Below are positions 1-11,017 of a DNA stretch of 64,000 nt, one piece after another (position 1 is the stretch's first letter; each line of letters begins with the position of its first letter). This DNA is from an uncultured Clostridia bacterium (GTDB lineage: Bacteria > Bacillota > Clostridia > UBA1381). Location: the NCBI GenBank assembly GCA_947591315.1, contig CANQDD010000010.1:1-64000 (forward strand), given 5' to 3'. Made by a program: the position numbers and the translations under genes. A model generated the notes under the pieces. That model was not told the DNA's origin. It searched no databases and saw only the letters and a list, made by a program, of their open reading frames with translations.

Positions 1-218
1 ACGCGCTTTTCGTCGGACGTGTCGATACCGTTCACGTACGCCTTGCCGCCCGACGGCAGCAGTATGGCGTTGAACATTTTCGCAAGCGTCGATTTGCCGC
101 TTCCGTTGTGACCGAGCACAGCCGTAAACGAGCCCTTTTCTATATTCAGATTTATATTTGACAATACCTCGTCCGTGCTGTCCTCATACGCAAAGACAAG
201 GTTTTCTGTTTTTATCAT
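1..218 (-). CDS. ecfA1: ECF transporter ATP-binding protein, EcfA1/CbiO-like (3' part outside window)
   Basis: Only the first 72 codons lie in the window; the gene runs off the left edge. The protein starts MIKTENLVFAYE and has a clear Walker A, GHNGSGKST, at about residues 37-45, preceded by the short beta-strand region typical of ABC ATPases. The context 'LGHNGSGKSTLAKMFNAILLP' style is characteristic of the A1 ATPase of energy-coupling-factor vitamin/metal importers (EcfA1/CbiO), which pairs with EcfA2 and the transmembrane EcfT at the membrane. The start lies 14 bp downstream of the rarA stop. The ABC family is certain; the ECF assignment is likely but rests on the N-terminal quarter alone. 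Confidence 0.8.
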   Translation of the reverse strand, partial: MIKTENLVFAYEDSTDEVLSNINLNIEKGSFTAVLGHNGSGKSTLAKMFNAILLPSGGKAYVNGIDTSDEKR

Positions 219-232
219 ATTGCTTCACAATC

Positions 233-1546
233 CTATGAATTTTTCCATTCAAGAATTTTTTCGAGACGTTCGCCTATTTTCTGTTCACGCCCCTGATTTG
301 TCGGGCGGTAGTAGCGTTTACCCGCGAGCGAATCGGGCAGACACTGCATTTTCGCCATTTTTTCTTCGGTGTTGTGCGCGTATACGTAACCCTTGCCGTA
401 GCCCTCTTCCTTCATGAGCTTTGTCGGCGCGTTGCGTATCTGCATAGGCACGGGTTCGGCGGGCGCGTTGTTTATGTCACGCTTCGTCTCTATGTCCGCG
501 ACCTCAAGCGCGTTCGACTTCGGCGCCATTGACAGGTACACGACCGCCTGCGCCAGATTTACGCTGCATTCCGGCATACCGATAAAGTGACACGCCTGAT
601 ACGCCGCGACAGCTATAAGAAGCGCGTTGCTGTCGGCAAGTCCCACGTCCTCGCTCGCGAACCGTATAAGCCTGCGCGCGATGTAGAGCGGATCCTCGCC
701 GCCGTAGAGCATACGCTCCATCCAGTAAAGAGCCGCGTCGGGATCGCTGTTGCGCATGGACTTGTGCAGCGCGGAGATGATATTGTAATGCTCCTCGCCA
801 GTTTTGTCGTAGAGAAGCGAGCGGCGGTTCATGCACTGCGCGAGCGTCTCATCGTCGACCGTAACGCCGTCCTCAGTCATTTTACCGTTAAAGACAGCCA
901 TTTCAATCGTATTGAGAGCCGTTCTCGCGTCGCCGTTCGCGAACCGCGCGATAAGCGCAAGCTGCTCGTCGTCCACCTTTACCTTCATAGAGCCGAGACC
1001 TTTTTCACTCGTCACGGCGCGGCGCAGCATTTCAACCAAATCCTCTTCTTCGAGCGCTTTTAAGATGAACACCTTGCAGCGCGACAAAAGAGCTGAGTTG
1101 ATCTCAAACGACGGGTTTTCGGTCGTCGCTCCGACGAGTATGATACTGCCCTTTTCGACGTACGGCAGGAACGCGTCCTGCTGCGCCTTGTTGAAGCGGT
1201 GTATCTCGTCGGTAAACAGGAGCGTGCGTATACCCATTTTCCGCGCGTTTTCGGCGCGGTTCATAATATCCTTAAGCTCCTTTACGCCGCTCGACGTCGC
1301 GCTGACCTCGACAAAATCCGCCTTTGTCTGCTTCGCGATTATCCGCGCGAGCGTCGTCTTGCCAACGCCCGGCGGACCCCAGAAAATCATGGAGGATATA
1401 TTGTCGTTCTCTATCATCTGACGGAGTATCTTACCCTTGCCGACAAGATGCTCCTGACCGACGTACTCGTCGAGCGTTTCCGGTCTTAGACGGCTCGCCA
1501 GAGGCGCGCCCGTTTCGCGGTCGTCAAACATGTTAATCTGTTCCAT
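233..1546 (-). CDS. rarA: Replication-associated recombination protein A (RarA/MgsA), AAA+ ATPase
   Basis: 437 residues, the usual RarA length. The N-terminal AAA+ module has Walker A GPPGVGKT at residues 57-64 and Walker B LLFTDEIHRF with the acidic pair at about 113-114. A sensor region (ATTENPSF, SALLSRC) and the C-terminal helical tetramerisation region of the RarA/WRNIP1 family follow. The protein acts on stalled replication forks and works with SSB and clamp-loader-like partners; this role is family knowledge. It lies just upstream of the ecfA1-like gene on the same strand, and the two may be co-transcribed. Confidence 0.95.
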   Translation of the reverse strand: MEQINMFDDRETGAPLASRLRPETLDEYVGQEHLVGKGKILRQMIENDNISSMIFWGPPGVGKTTLARIIAKQTKADFVEVSATSSGVKELKDIMNRAENARKMGIRTLLFTDEIHRFNKAQQDAFLPYVEKGSIILVGATTENPSFEINSALLSRCKVFILKALEEEDLVEMLRRAVTSEKGLGSMKVKVDDEQLALIARFANGDARTALNTIEMAVFNGKMTEDGVTVDDETLAQCMNRRSLLYDKTGEEHYNIISALHKSMRNSDPDAALYWMERMLYGGEDPLYIARRLIRFASEDVGLADSNALLIAVAAYQACHFIGMPECSVNLAQAVVYLSMAPKSNALEVADIETKRDINNAPAEPVPMQIRNAPTKLMKEEGYGKGYVYAHNTEEKMAKMQCLPDSLAGKRYYRPTNQGREQKIGERLEKILEWKNS

Positions 1547-1601
1547 ACCTCATACCTCTAAAAAGGCTGCCGGCGAATGTTACGCCGGAAGCCTGCTTAA
1601 A

Positions 1602-2372
1602 TTATTCGTCCTTAAACGGGAAAATATCTCCGAGAATTTCCTTTGCCTTATTTTTAACGCCCTCGCCCATAGGCTTTATAACCTTTGTTTCGCCGAGATC
1701 GTCCGCGCCGCCCTCATCTGAAACTGTTTCCTTACGGTGCGGCTTGTAATCCTTTTTGCTCGGCATTTTAACGTCGTCAAAATCCTCCTCTATTTCCTCG
1801 CGCAGCGTCGGTCTTGCGGGACGTACGCGCTCGGTTTTCGGTTTTGACTGCGCTTCCTCCCAGCGGCGGAAACGTTCCTCCTCCTCGGGCGACAGCTCCT
1901 TTACCGTGCTGCGCTGCTTAGGCTTTGCGGACGCGTCTATATTTATTCCGAGACTTTCGTTAAGGTTTTCAATATCTATTTCCTGCTCCGCGAAGCCGTC
2001 CACGCTCTTTACGAATTTATCGTCGATATCGCGTCTTAAAGCGCGTATTTCCGCGCCGATATGGTTGTCCTTCTTGGAAAGGCGGTAAAAGCGGTTGCCC
2101 ACCCAAAAGCTGAACGCGCCGTTTGCCAAAAGGATAAGTATAAACCATATAGCCGCGCCGCCCTTTGTGAGATATTTGCTGTTTGTAAATTCGGTCGTCT
2201 GCGCCGTTTGAATGGGCTGCTGTACGGGAGCCGACGTTTCCGTTACCTGCGCGTCGGTCTGTCCATCGTCCGTTTCCGGCTCCGCAAGCGCCAAAGGCGC
2301 AGCGGATAACATCATAATACCTGCCGCGAGCAATGCCATAAGCTTCTTTTTAACATTCATTTTCTTCACCAT
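1602..2372 (-). CDS. Predicted single-pass membrane protein, function unknown
   Basis: 256 residues. A signal-peptide-like N-terminus (basic start, then LMALLAAGIMMLSAAPLALA) is followed by a Thr/Gln-rich outer segment of about 35 residues. One transmembrane helix (about residues 76-92, AIWFILILLANGAFSF) is then followed by a strongly charged, Lys/Glu-rich cytoplasmic tail that ends the protein. No enzyme motif is visible. Its start is 14 bp downstream of the GAP1-N2-like gene stop on the same strand, so the two are probably one transcript, and this protein may be its membrane anchor (inference). The AAAGGA ribosome site sits very close to the ATG, so the GTG at 2369 is an equally good start. 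Confidence 0.7.
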   Translation of the reverse strand: MVKKMNVKKKLMALLAAGIMMLSAAPLALAEPETDDGQTDAQVTETSAPVQQPIQTAQTTEFTNSKYLTKGGAAIWFILILLANGAFSFWVGNRFYRLSKKDNHIGAEIRALRRDIDDKFVKSVDGFAEQEIDIENLNESLGINIDASAKPKQRSTVKELSPEEEERFRRWEEAQSKPKTERVRPARPTLREEIEEDFDDVKMPSKKDYKPHRKETVSDEGGADDLGETKVIKPMGEGVKNKAKEILGDIFPFKDE

Positions 2373-2386
2373 ATATCCTTTCTTTC

Positions 2387-4528
2387 TTACGCTATATCAT
2401 TAAACAAATTCAGCATTTTCTTCCTTGCCGGAACATTCGGGAGAGCGTCCCTGCTCGCCGTGTACACGCGCGTATACGAGAGCAGCTTGTCCTCGTCGTT
2501 TCGGCTTTTGCCGTAGCCTATCAGGAACCATTCCCAGAAGCTCGGCGGCATCGTTTCGGCGTTTACCATAAGCTCGTGGTAATGACCGGGCGACTCGATT
2601 ATCTCGAGAGCGAGCTTCGGTATCATGAAGTTGTAGCACGACCGCTGCGTCGCGCGCATTTCCATCAGCAGCTCATATACCGCCTCCGCGCTCTTTTCCG
2701 CCTCAATCTGGTTGCCGTACGTGCTTTTCCAGCGGTACACGGCGTACAGAAGCCTTGAAATAAGGAGCGGCGCGTTGTTCGTGTAAATGTCGTTCATGAC
2801 CTCCTCGCGTAGATCCGAATACGAGCCGCGCTGGTACGGTATGTACCCGACGCGCCCGAGCATGCGTCTGATTTTTTGTATATCCTTTTTCTGCCCCTCC
2901 TCGGACTTTACGCTCTTTTTGATCTTCACGCCGTACTTTTCCCAGTTCTCGTCCTGATTGGAGCTTATGAATTTTGCGCAGCTCTTTTTCAGTGAATTAT
3001 CGTTGGTCGAAACATCAAAATACGCCACAAGCTCCGCGAGGTCGGCAGTTGTCCAGCCGTTGACGTTCTCGAACGGATTTACGTCGCTGCCCGTTATGAC
3101 GATACGCGCCGCCGCTTCGGTGAACGTCTGAAGGTTCTCCTTTGAACCGAGCCATTCCTTCCATGTGTCTGTGCCGGACATGTGCTTAATATCGGCGAAC
3201 AGCTTCAATATATCCGCCGTGTTCTTTTCGGGCATCGCGGCGCTGTTTACGCGCATAAGCCCGATATATCTGTTCAGATGCCCTTTGACGGCTGCCGCTA
3301 TGCTTTCGGACGACTCGCTGCCGAACGGGTTTGTTTCTATGGTAACATTTTCCCCCGCGCACAGCTTTTCAATGTACTGGTCGATGTATATTTCCGTAAT
3401 TTTTTCCTTTTCGCTTTCAAAAAGCTCAAGATTGTCGAACATGATTTTTGAAAGCTCGTACCGCACGGCAGCCATGTTGATGTCGTTTATGGCGGGGTAA
3501 AGCTCCATAGTCCGCAGCCTGAACGCCTCGTCGCCCGCCGTCTTTTTGAGACGTATGAGCTTGCCTGCTATGCCGCTTTTTGTGGTGTTTTCACACGTCG
3601 CCTGCCACGCGAGAAACTGCTGAGGCGAGGTGAATTTGTATTTGTCGTATATTTCCCGAAGCTCCTTAACGGAGAAACGGAAAAGCATTGAACGCGTGTC
3701 ACGCTCGAAGCGCGTGTTTTCAACGTCTATGTAAATGCAGTTTTTACGGACGTCAACAGCCTGCTGCGTGATGTTGTTCTGACCCTTGACCGTTCCGTGG
3801 AACACGATCTGTTTCTGCTTGTCGGAGGGAAGGTACACGTTGTACGTGGAAATACCGAGGTTTTCCGAACAGTCGCGCGGCAGGAGCCATTTCAGCGCGA
3901 GCAGGTACATACGCGTAAGCTCCGGCTCGTTCGTTGCGATACAGACGTTTTTAATATCGCTCGACGTAAGCATCTTCATTGCCTTGTCGAGAATATACGT
4001 AAGCTCGTTTTTGTGATTGTCTGTAAATTCGATAACCGATTGTTCAAGCCCCTCCGTGGGTTCAATATCGTCGAGCGGCTTTAAGTAATGCACGATCTGT
4101 CCAGACAGATCCTTTTCGGTGAGGTGTGTGCGGTACTTGGGATGGCTGCAGTATTTTTCCGGCATAAAATCGTCGGGAACGTCGTCAAACACGAACGCGT
4201 GCGCAAACACGTTGCCCGGATGACCTTCAAAGTCATAGCCCGCGTAGGAAATCTGTATAGCGGCGTATCTGCCGTCCGACAGCCTAAGCGTGCGGAAAAT
4301 TTTCGGGAACATCTCCGGCACGGCGGGATCGCACGGCTTGTTGCCGTATATGACGCCGCTGTTTTTCGGCAGACGGTAGGTGGAGAAGCGTATTATCTCG
4401 TCGATATTGCGCTTTGTGATTCCCTGCGTACAGGAAAACACCCGCAGTCCCGACTGATTTGTAAGACCTATTTCCGCGTCGGACAGGCTGCATTTTACAG
4501 AGGTATATATCATCTGGTATACCTTCAT
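2387..4528 (-). CDS. GAP1-N2-like (GTPase-associated protein 1, N-terminal type 2) domain protein
   Basis: 713 residues. The first 150 residues resemble the GAP1-N2 domain: a QMIYTSVKCSL-type opening strand, a segment about initiating an R/YRLPKN turn, a GRYAAIQISYAG strand and the diagnostic GHPGNVFAHAFVFDD motif at about residues 100-115. The remaining 550 residues are helical, with no catalytic motif I can name. GAP1 proteins were described as partners of small GTPases in NTP-dependent conflict systems (family knowledge). Here no GTPase gene is adjacent: upstream lies an ABC exporter and downstream a membrane protein. The function is therefore open. The family call comes from motif memory, not from a search. 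Confidence 0.6.
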   Translation of the reverse strand: MKVYQMIYTSVKCSLSDAEIGLTNQSGLRVFSCTQGITKRNIDEIIRFSTYRLPKNSGVIYGNKPCDPAVPEMFPKIFRTLRLSDGRYAAIQISYAGYDFEGHPGNVFAHAFVFDDVPDDFMPEKYCSHPKYRTHLTEKDLSGQIVHYLKPLDDIEPTEGLEQSVIEFTDNHKNELTYILDKAMKMLTSSDIKNVCIATNEPELTRMYLLALKWLLPRDCSENLGISTYNVYLPSDKQKQIVFHGTVKGQNNITQQAVDVRKNCIYIDVENTRFERDTRSMLFRFSVKELREIYDKYKFTSPQQFLAWQATCENTTKSGIAGKLIRLKKTAGDEAFRLRTMELYPAINDINMAAVRYELSKIMFDNLELFESEKEKITEIYIDQYIEKLCAGENVTIETNPFGSESSESIAAAVKGHLNRYIGLMRVNSAAMPEKNTADILKLFADIKHMSGTDTWKEWLGSKENLQTFTEAAARIVITGSDVNPFENVNGWTTADLAELVAYFDVSTNDNSLKKSCAKFISSNQDENWEKYGVKIKKSVKSEEGQKKDIQKIRRMLGRVGYIPYQRGSYSDLREEVMNDIYTNNAPLLISRLLYAVYRWKSTYGNQIEAEKSAEAVYELLMEMRATQRSCYNFMIPKLALEIIESPGHYHELMVNAETMPPSFWEWFLIGYGKSRNDEDKLLSYTRVYTASRDALPNVPARKKMLNLFNDIA

Positions 4529-4560
4529 TTGTTTACCATCCCTTTCTGTGTTTTATGCGC

Positions 4561-6390
4561 TTAGTCTAATTCCTTGATGCCCATGTAAAGCTCGTAATAT
4601 CTGCCCTTCTTTTCGAGCAGCTCCTCATGTGAGCCGCGCTCTATAATTTCGCCGTTTTCAAGAACCATTATCGCGTCGGCGTTGCGTATAGTGGACAGGC
4701 GGTGCGCTATAACGAATGTGGTTCTGTTCTCCATAAGCGCGTCCATTGCCTTGTTTATCTTCTGCTCCGTGCGCGTATCGACGGACGAGGTAGCCTCGTC
4801 GAGAACGAGTATCGGCGCTTTTGAAAGAGCCGCGCGCGCAATGTTCAGAAGCTGTCTCTGACCCTGCGACAGGTTGGAACCGTCGCCGCGCAGCATGGTA
4901 TCGTAATCGTCGGTCATGTTGCGGATAAAGCTGTGCGCCGACGAAGCCTGCGCCGCCATTCTTACCTCCGCGTCCGTCGCGTCAAGTCTGCCGTAACGGA
5001 TATTTTCCATGATCGTGCCGGTAAACAGGTGCGTGTCCTGCAAAACCATGGCGATATTCTCGCGCAGGCTTTCAAGGCTTATGTCGCGTATGTCGATACC
5101 GTCGATCGTGATTTTACCCTCCTGTATATCGTAAAACCTCGTCATAAGGTTTGTAATCGTCGTCTTGCCCGCGCCCGTTGAACCGACAAGCGCGATCTTC
5201 TGACCGGGGTGCGCGTAGATCGATATATTTTTAAGTATCGTCTTGTCGGGGTTGTAGCCGAAGGTTACGTTTTCAAGCACAACATCGCCCTTAACGTCCT
5301 TAAGCTCAAGTCTCTTGCCTTCGTCGAGCTCGGGAGCCTGATCCATAACGTCGAACACTCTCTCCGCGCCCGCGAGCGCCGACATAACGTTTGTAAGCTG
5401 CTGCGACAGCTCGTTTATCGGTCGTGAGAACTGACGCGAGAAGTTTACGAACACGCCCAGACCGCCAATATCGAGCGACGCGAGCGGTATACCGCCGCCC
5501 CACTGCGAGATAAACGCTATAACCGAGCCGACACACGCGGTAAGCGTGTAGTTTACCTGTCCCATCGCGTTCATGCACGGGCCCATGATACCGCCTATGA
5601 ACTGCGCCTTTGACTGCGCGGTGCGCAGGTTGTCGTTGAGGTGAGAGAAGCTGTCAACGACCTCGTCCTCGTGGTTAAACACCTTGACGACCTTCTGACC
5701 GGTGACGATTTCCTCAATATATCCGTTCACCTTGCCGAGAGCGGACTGCTGCGCGCTGAAGTGCTTGTGCGACTTGTTCGCGATAGTCGTTCCGACAAGA
5801 GCCATGAGCGGCGAGAACAAAATCGTCACGAGCGCCAGGATCCAGTTTGTGTAGATCATGAGCGCGAGCGTGCCTATCAGCGTAATGCTGCCCGAGAAAA
5901 TCTGTATTATCGTCGAGTTGAGCATTTCGCCTATAATATCGACGTCGTTTGTGAAGCGGCTCATGATGTCGCCGGTCGTGTTTCTGTCGAAATACCGTAC
6001 CGGCAGCTTCTGCAGCTTCATAAACAAATCGCTTCTTATCTTATTCAGCGTACCCTGCGAAATACCTATCATTATGCGCGACTGAATATACGTCGCGGCA
6101 ACGCCCAAAAAGTAGATAACAGCCATTATGACAAGGTTTACCGCAAGCTCCGCTATTCGTTCCTCCGCGCTTTTGGCGGTTATGAGGTTGTTTATTATCG
6201 GCTTTAACATATATGTAGCCGAAAGCGTAGCCGCGCTTGAAATCATGACGCACAGCACCGCGCCGCCGAGTTTGAGCTTCTGCGTTTTCAAATACTGCGC
6301 GATACGTTTAATCGTCGCCTTCGCGTTTTTCGGCTTTGACCTTTTGCCGAACCGCTTTTCCTGCGACTGTCTCGGTCCCATCGGAGGCAT
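4561..6390 (-). CDS. ABC exporter, fused permease/ATPase subunit with canonical ATPase site (BmrD/TM288-like)
   Basis: 609 residues: a six-helix exporter membrane domain (about residues 60-330) and a C-terminal nucleotide-binding domain with Walker A GSTGAGKTT, signature LSQGQRQ and Walker B ILVLDEATSSVD, which carries the catalytic Glu. I place the start at 6390, where AAAGGAGG lies 6-7 bp upstream. A longer frame to 6468 would overlap the neighbour and has no ribosome site. It begins 1 bp after the stop of the companion ABC gene, so the two are translationally linked. The pair fits heterodimeric multidrug exporters such as BmrCD/LmrCD. The transported substrate cannot be told. Confidence 0.9.
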   Translation of the reverse strand: MPPMGPRQSQEKRFGKRSKPKNAKATIKRIAQYLKTQKLKLGGAVLCVMISSAATLSATYMLKPIINNLITAKSAEERIAELAVNLVIMAVIYFLGVAATYIQSRIMIGISQGTLNKIRSDLFMKLQKLPVRYFDRNTTGDIMSRFTNDVDIIGEMLNSTIIQIFSGSITLIGTLALMIYTNWILALVTILFSPLMALVGTTIANKSHKHFSAQQSALGKVNGYIEEIVTGQKVVKVFNHEDEVVDSFSHLNDNLRTAQSKAQFIGGIMGPCMNAMGQVNYTLTACVGSVIAFISQWGGGIPLASLDIGGLGVFVNFSRQFSRPINELSQQLTNVMSALAGAERVFDVMDQAPELDEGKRLELKDVKGDVVLENVTFGYNPDKTILKNISIYAHPGQKIALVGSTGAGKTTITNLMTRFYDIQEGKITIDGIDIRDISLESLRENIAMVLQDTHLFTGTIMENIRYGRLDATDAEVRMAAQASSAHSFIRNMTDDYDTMLRGDGSNLSQGQRQLLNIARAALSKAPILVLDEATSSVDTRTEQKINKAMDALMENRTTFVIAHRLSTIRNADAIMVLENGEIIERGSHEELLEKKGRYYELYMGIKELD

Positions 6391-6391
6391 A

Positions 6392-8140
6392 TCAACCAAC
6401 CTCCTTTTCTCTGTCCATCTGCGAATAGTAAATCTCGCGGTACTCCTCACAGTCACGCATAAGCTCACTGTGTCTGCCGATACCGGAAATTTTACCGTCG
6501 TCGAGGACGATTATTTTATCCGCGTCAATTACCGAGGAAATCCTCTGCGCGATTAAAATCTTTGTCGAGTCTTTGAGCGATGTGTAGAACGCGGAGCGGA
6601 TTTTCGCTTCCGTAGCCGTATCGACCGCGCTCGTGCTGTCGTCGAGTATGAGTATTTTCGGCTTTTTAAGAAGCGCGCGCGCGATACAAAGGCGCTGCTT
6701 CTGACCGCCCGACACGTTTACGCCGCCCTGACCGAGCTCCATGCCGTAGCCCTCGGTGAAGTTCGAGATAAAGCTGTCCGCCTGAGCCGTTTCGGCGGCG
6801 GCTTGCATTTCCTCGTCGGTGGCGTTTTTGTCGCCCCACCTTAAATTCTCCGCGATAGAGCCGGAGAACAGCACGTTTTTCTGCAGTACCATGCCCACGC
6901 CGTCACGCAGGTGGCGGAGGCTGTAATCCTTTACGTTTACATCGTCAACGAGCACCTCGCCCGCCGTAACGTCGTAAAGACGGGGGATAAGCTGCACGAG
7001 CGACGATTTGCCCGAACCCGTCATGCCGATTATGCCCACGACTTCGCCCGGTTCGGCTGTGAACGATATGTTGTCGAGTATGTTTTCCTTTCGGTCGGCG
7101 TAATACTTGAAGCTGACGTTGCGGAACTCGACCTTGCCGCGCTTTACCGTCAAATCCTTGTTTGAAGCGCTGTCGTCGGTAAGATCGACCTCGGTCGCGA
7201 ATACCTCTTTAATTCTCGACGAGGACGCGAGCGCGCGTGAAAGCTGCAAAAACAGCATCGAAACCATCATCAGCGACATGAGTATCTGCGTTATGTACGT
7301 CGTGAACGCTACAAGCTCCGCCGCGTTCATCGTGCCGTTTACGACGAAGTGACCGCCCGTCCATACCATGACGAGCGTCGTTATATTCATCGCGAGCGTA
7401 ACGACCGGCATCGTGGTTATGACGATACGCATTGCGCGCAGCGTTGTGTCCATGAGGTCGTTGTTCGCGTCGGTAAATTTCTTCGTTTCAAAATCCTGTC
7501 TCACGAACGACTTTATAACGCGCACGTTCGTGATGTTTTCCTGTATGCCGGAGTTGAGCCTGTCGAGCTTTTTCTGCATCGACTGGAAGCGCGGGAACGC
7601 CGTTCTCAAAAGCAGGAATATCGTGACGGCAAGCAGCGGTATGATAACGATGAGTATCGTTGCGAGCCGCGCGTTTATGGAGCAAGCCATAATAATGCCG
7701 CCTATCAGCATACCCGGCGAACGCATAGCCATGATAAGCAGCATTCTCACCATGTTCTGCATCTGCGTAATGTCGTTCGTAAGACGCGTAACAAGCGAGC
7801 CGGTCGAAAAACCGTCTATATTCTTGAACGAAAACGTCTGAACCTTCTCAAAAAGTCCTTTTCTCAAATCCGAGCTGAAACACACCGAAGCCTTGATTGA
7901 AAAATAGTGACCGCCTATGCCGCCCATTATCTGTATCGCGATAAAGCCGAGCATCATAAGACCGCGCGAGATTATGAAATTTATTCCGTAACCCGCGGTC
8001 ATTTCTCCGACACCGTTCGCGACCATTATACTCATCATTTTCGGCAACACAATTTCTCCCGCGACCTCCGTGAGCATAAGCACCGGACCGAGCAGGAAAA
8101 ACAGCGTGTAAGGCTTTATGTACTTCCAATAATACTTCAA
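6392..8140 (-). CDS. ABC exporter, fused permease/ATPase subunit with degenerate ATPase site (BmrC/TM287-like)
   Basis: 582 residues with six predicted membrane helices followed by an ABC ATPase domain: Walker A GMTGSGKSS, canonical signature VSGGQKQR and Walker B ILILDDSTSAVD. An Asp replaces the catalytic Glu after Walker B. This is the mark of the degenerate partner in asymmetric heterodimeric exporters, while the downstream gene supplies the intact Glu. The two subunits probably form one exporter in the cytoplasmic membrane. No regulator of the MarR or TetR type flanks the pair. The substrate is unknown. Confidence 0.9.
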   Translation of the reverse strand: MKYYWKYIKPYTLFFLLGPVLMLTEVAGEIVLPKMMSIMVANGVGEMTAGYGINFIISRGLMMLGFIAIQIMGGIGGHYFSIKASVCFSSDLRKGLFEKVQTFSFKNIDGFSTGSLVTRLTNDITQMQNMVRMLLIMAMRSPGMLIGGIIMACSINARLATILIVIIPLLAVTIFLLLRTAFPRFQSMQKKLDRLNSGIQENITNVRVIKSFVRQDFETKKFTDANNDLMDTTLRAMRIVITTMPVVTLAMNITTLVMVWTGGHFVVNGTMNAAELVAFTTYITQILMSLMMVSMLFLQLSRALASSSRIKEVFATEVDLTDDSASNKDLTVKRGKVEFRNVSFKYYADRKENILDNISFTAEPGEVVGIIGMTGSGKSSLVQLIPRLYDVTAGEVLVDDVNVKDYSLRHLRDGVGMVLQKNVLFSGSIAENLRWGDKNATDEEMQAAAETAQADSFISNFTEGYGMELGQGGVNVSGGQKQRLCIARALLKKPKILILDDSTSAVDTATEAKIRSAFYTSLKDSTKILIAQRISSVIDADKIIVLDDGKISGIGRHSELMRDCEEYREIYYSQMDREKEVG

Positions 8141-8177
8141 ACCGATTACTTCCTTCCGTATTACTTCATATTACAAT

Positions 8178-9818
<1,641 letters not shown>

Positions 9819-9838
9819 TCACCTTGTAAACCTGTAAA

Positions 9839-11017
9839 TTACTTACGCGTATGTCTTTGCACAAATTTTTCTATGCGCCTGAGCGCTTCCTGTATGTTTT
9901 CTATCGAATAAGCGTAGGAGCAGCGTATAAATCCCTCGCCGCTTTCGCCGAACGCGCTGCCCGGCACTACCGCGACGTGTTCCTCCTCCAAAAGCTTCTC
10001 ACAAAATTCCTCCGAGTTCATGCCGGTCGATTTAATGCACGGGAACACGTAAAACGCGCCCAAAGGCTCAAAGCAGCTAAGCCCCATTGCTCTGAAGCCG
10101 TCCACGATGTAACGGCGGCGGTAATTGTATTCCTGACGCATTTCCTCAACGTCGTCGTCACAGCTTTTAAGCGCCTCGATCGCCGCGTACTGCGCCGTCG
10201 TCGGCGCGGACATTATGCCGTACTGGTGGATTTTACGCATAAGGCTTATCAATTCCGCAGGACCGAGCGCGTAGCCAAGTCTCCAGCCCGTCATCGCGAA
10301 CGCCTTTGAAAAGCCGTTTACGACGACCGTTCTTTCACGCATACCGTCTATTTTCGAGAACGGAACATGTCCCTCCTCGCTGTAGCGAAGCTCGCCGTAA
10401 ATCTCGTCCGACAGTACCATTATATCCGTGCCGCGCAGCACCTCCGCAATAGCCTCCAAATCGGCTTTGGACATAACGCCGCCGGTCGGGTTGTTGGGGT
10501 AGGGGAGTATCAACAGCTTCGTCTTGCCCGTGATTTTCTCCTTAAGCTGTGACGGGAGAAGTCTGAAATCGTCCTCCTCCTTCGTCTCGATAGGCACGGG
10601 CACGCCGCCCGCCATGATTGTAAGAGGCTTGTAGCACACAAAGCACGGCTCAGGTATAAGCACCTCGTCACCGGGGTTTACAACCGTGCGTACCATGAGG
10701 TCGATCGCCTCGCTGCCGCCCACCGTTACAAGAACCTCGGTTTTCGGGTCGTACTTCACGCCGAACTTTCTGTCGTTGTAATCACATATCGCTTCGCGCA
10801 GTTCAATGAGACCTGAATTGGCGGTGTAGTGCGTCTGTCCCTTTTCGAGCGAGTAAATACCCGCCTCGCGTATCGACCACGGCGTGGTGAAGTCCGGCTC
10901 GCCAACGCCCAAAGAAATCGCGTCCTTCATTTCCGCCGCTATATCGAAAAATTTTCTTATCCCCGACGGCGGCAGAGCCGACACGACGGGGGAAACGATT
11001 TTACCGTAATCTATCAT
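9839..11017 (-). CDS. Class I/II pyridoxal-phosphate aminotransferase
   Basis: 392 residues of fold-type I aminotransferase. Visible are GVGEPDFTTP near the N-terminus, the LPYPNNPTGG loop (about 172-180) and the PLP-binding lysine in NGFSKAFAMTGWRLGYA (Lys238). The closest remembered relatives are PatA/AraT/aspartate-type enzymes of Firmicutes; the amino-acid substrate cannot be fixed from sequence alone. The start overlaps the stop of the upstream Lrp-type regulator by 4 bp (ATGA). That Lrp plus aminotransferase pairing suggests amino-acid-responsive control. Confidence 0.9.
   Translation of the reverse strand: MIDYGKIVSPVVSALPPSGIRKFFDIAAEMKDAISLGVGEPDFTTPWSIREAGIYSLEKGQTHYTANSGLIELREAICDYNDRKFGVKYDPKTEVLVTVGGSEAIDLMVRTVVNPGDEVLIPEPCFVCYKPLTIMAGGVPVPIETKEEDDFRLLPSQLKEKITGKTKLLILPYPNNPTGGVMSKADLEAIAEVLRGTDIMVLSDEIYGELRYSEEGHVPFSKIDGMRERTVVVNGFSKAFAMTGWRLGYALGPAELISLMRKIHQYGIMSAPTTAQYAAIEALKSCDDDVEEMRQEYNYRRRYIVDGFRAMGLSCFEPLGAFYVFPCIKSTGMNSEEFCEKLLEEEHVAVVPGSAFGESGEGFIRCSYAYSIENIQEALRRIEKFVQRHTRK

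Noticed and set aside
6391-6468. Longer N-terminus (26 extra residues) for the second ABC exporter subunit
   Set aside because: It would overlap the end of the upstream ABC gene; the ATG at 6390 has a strong AAAGGAGG site and typical spacing.
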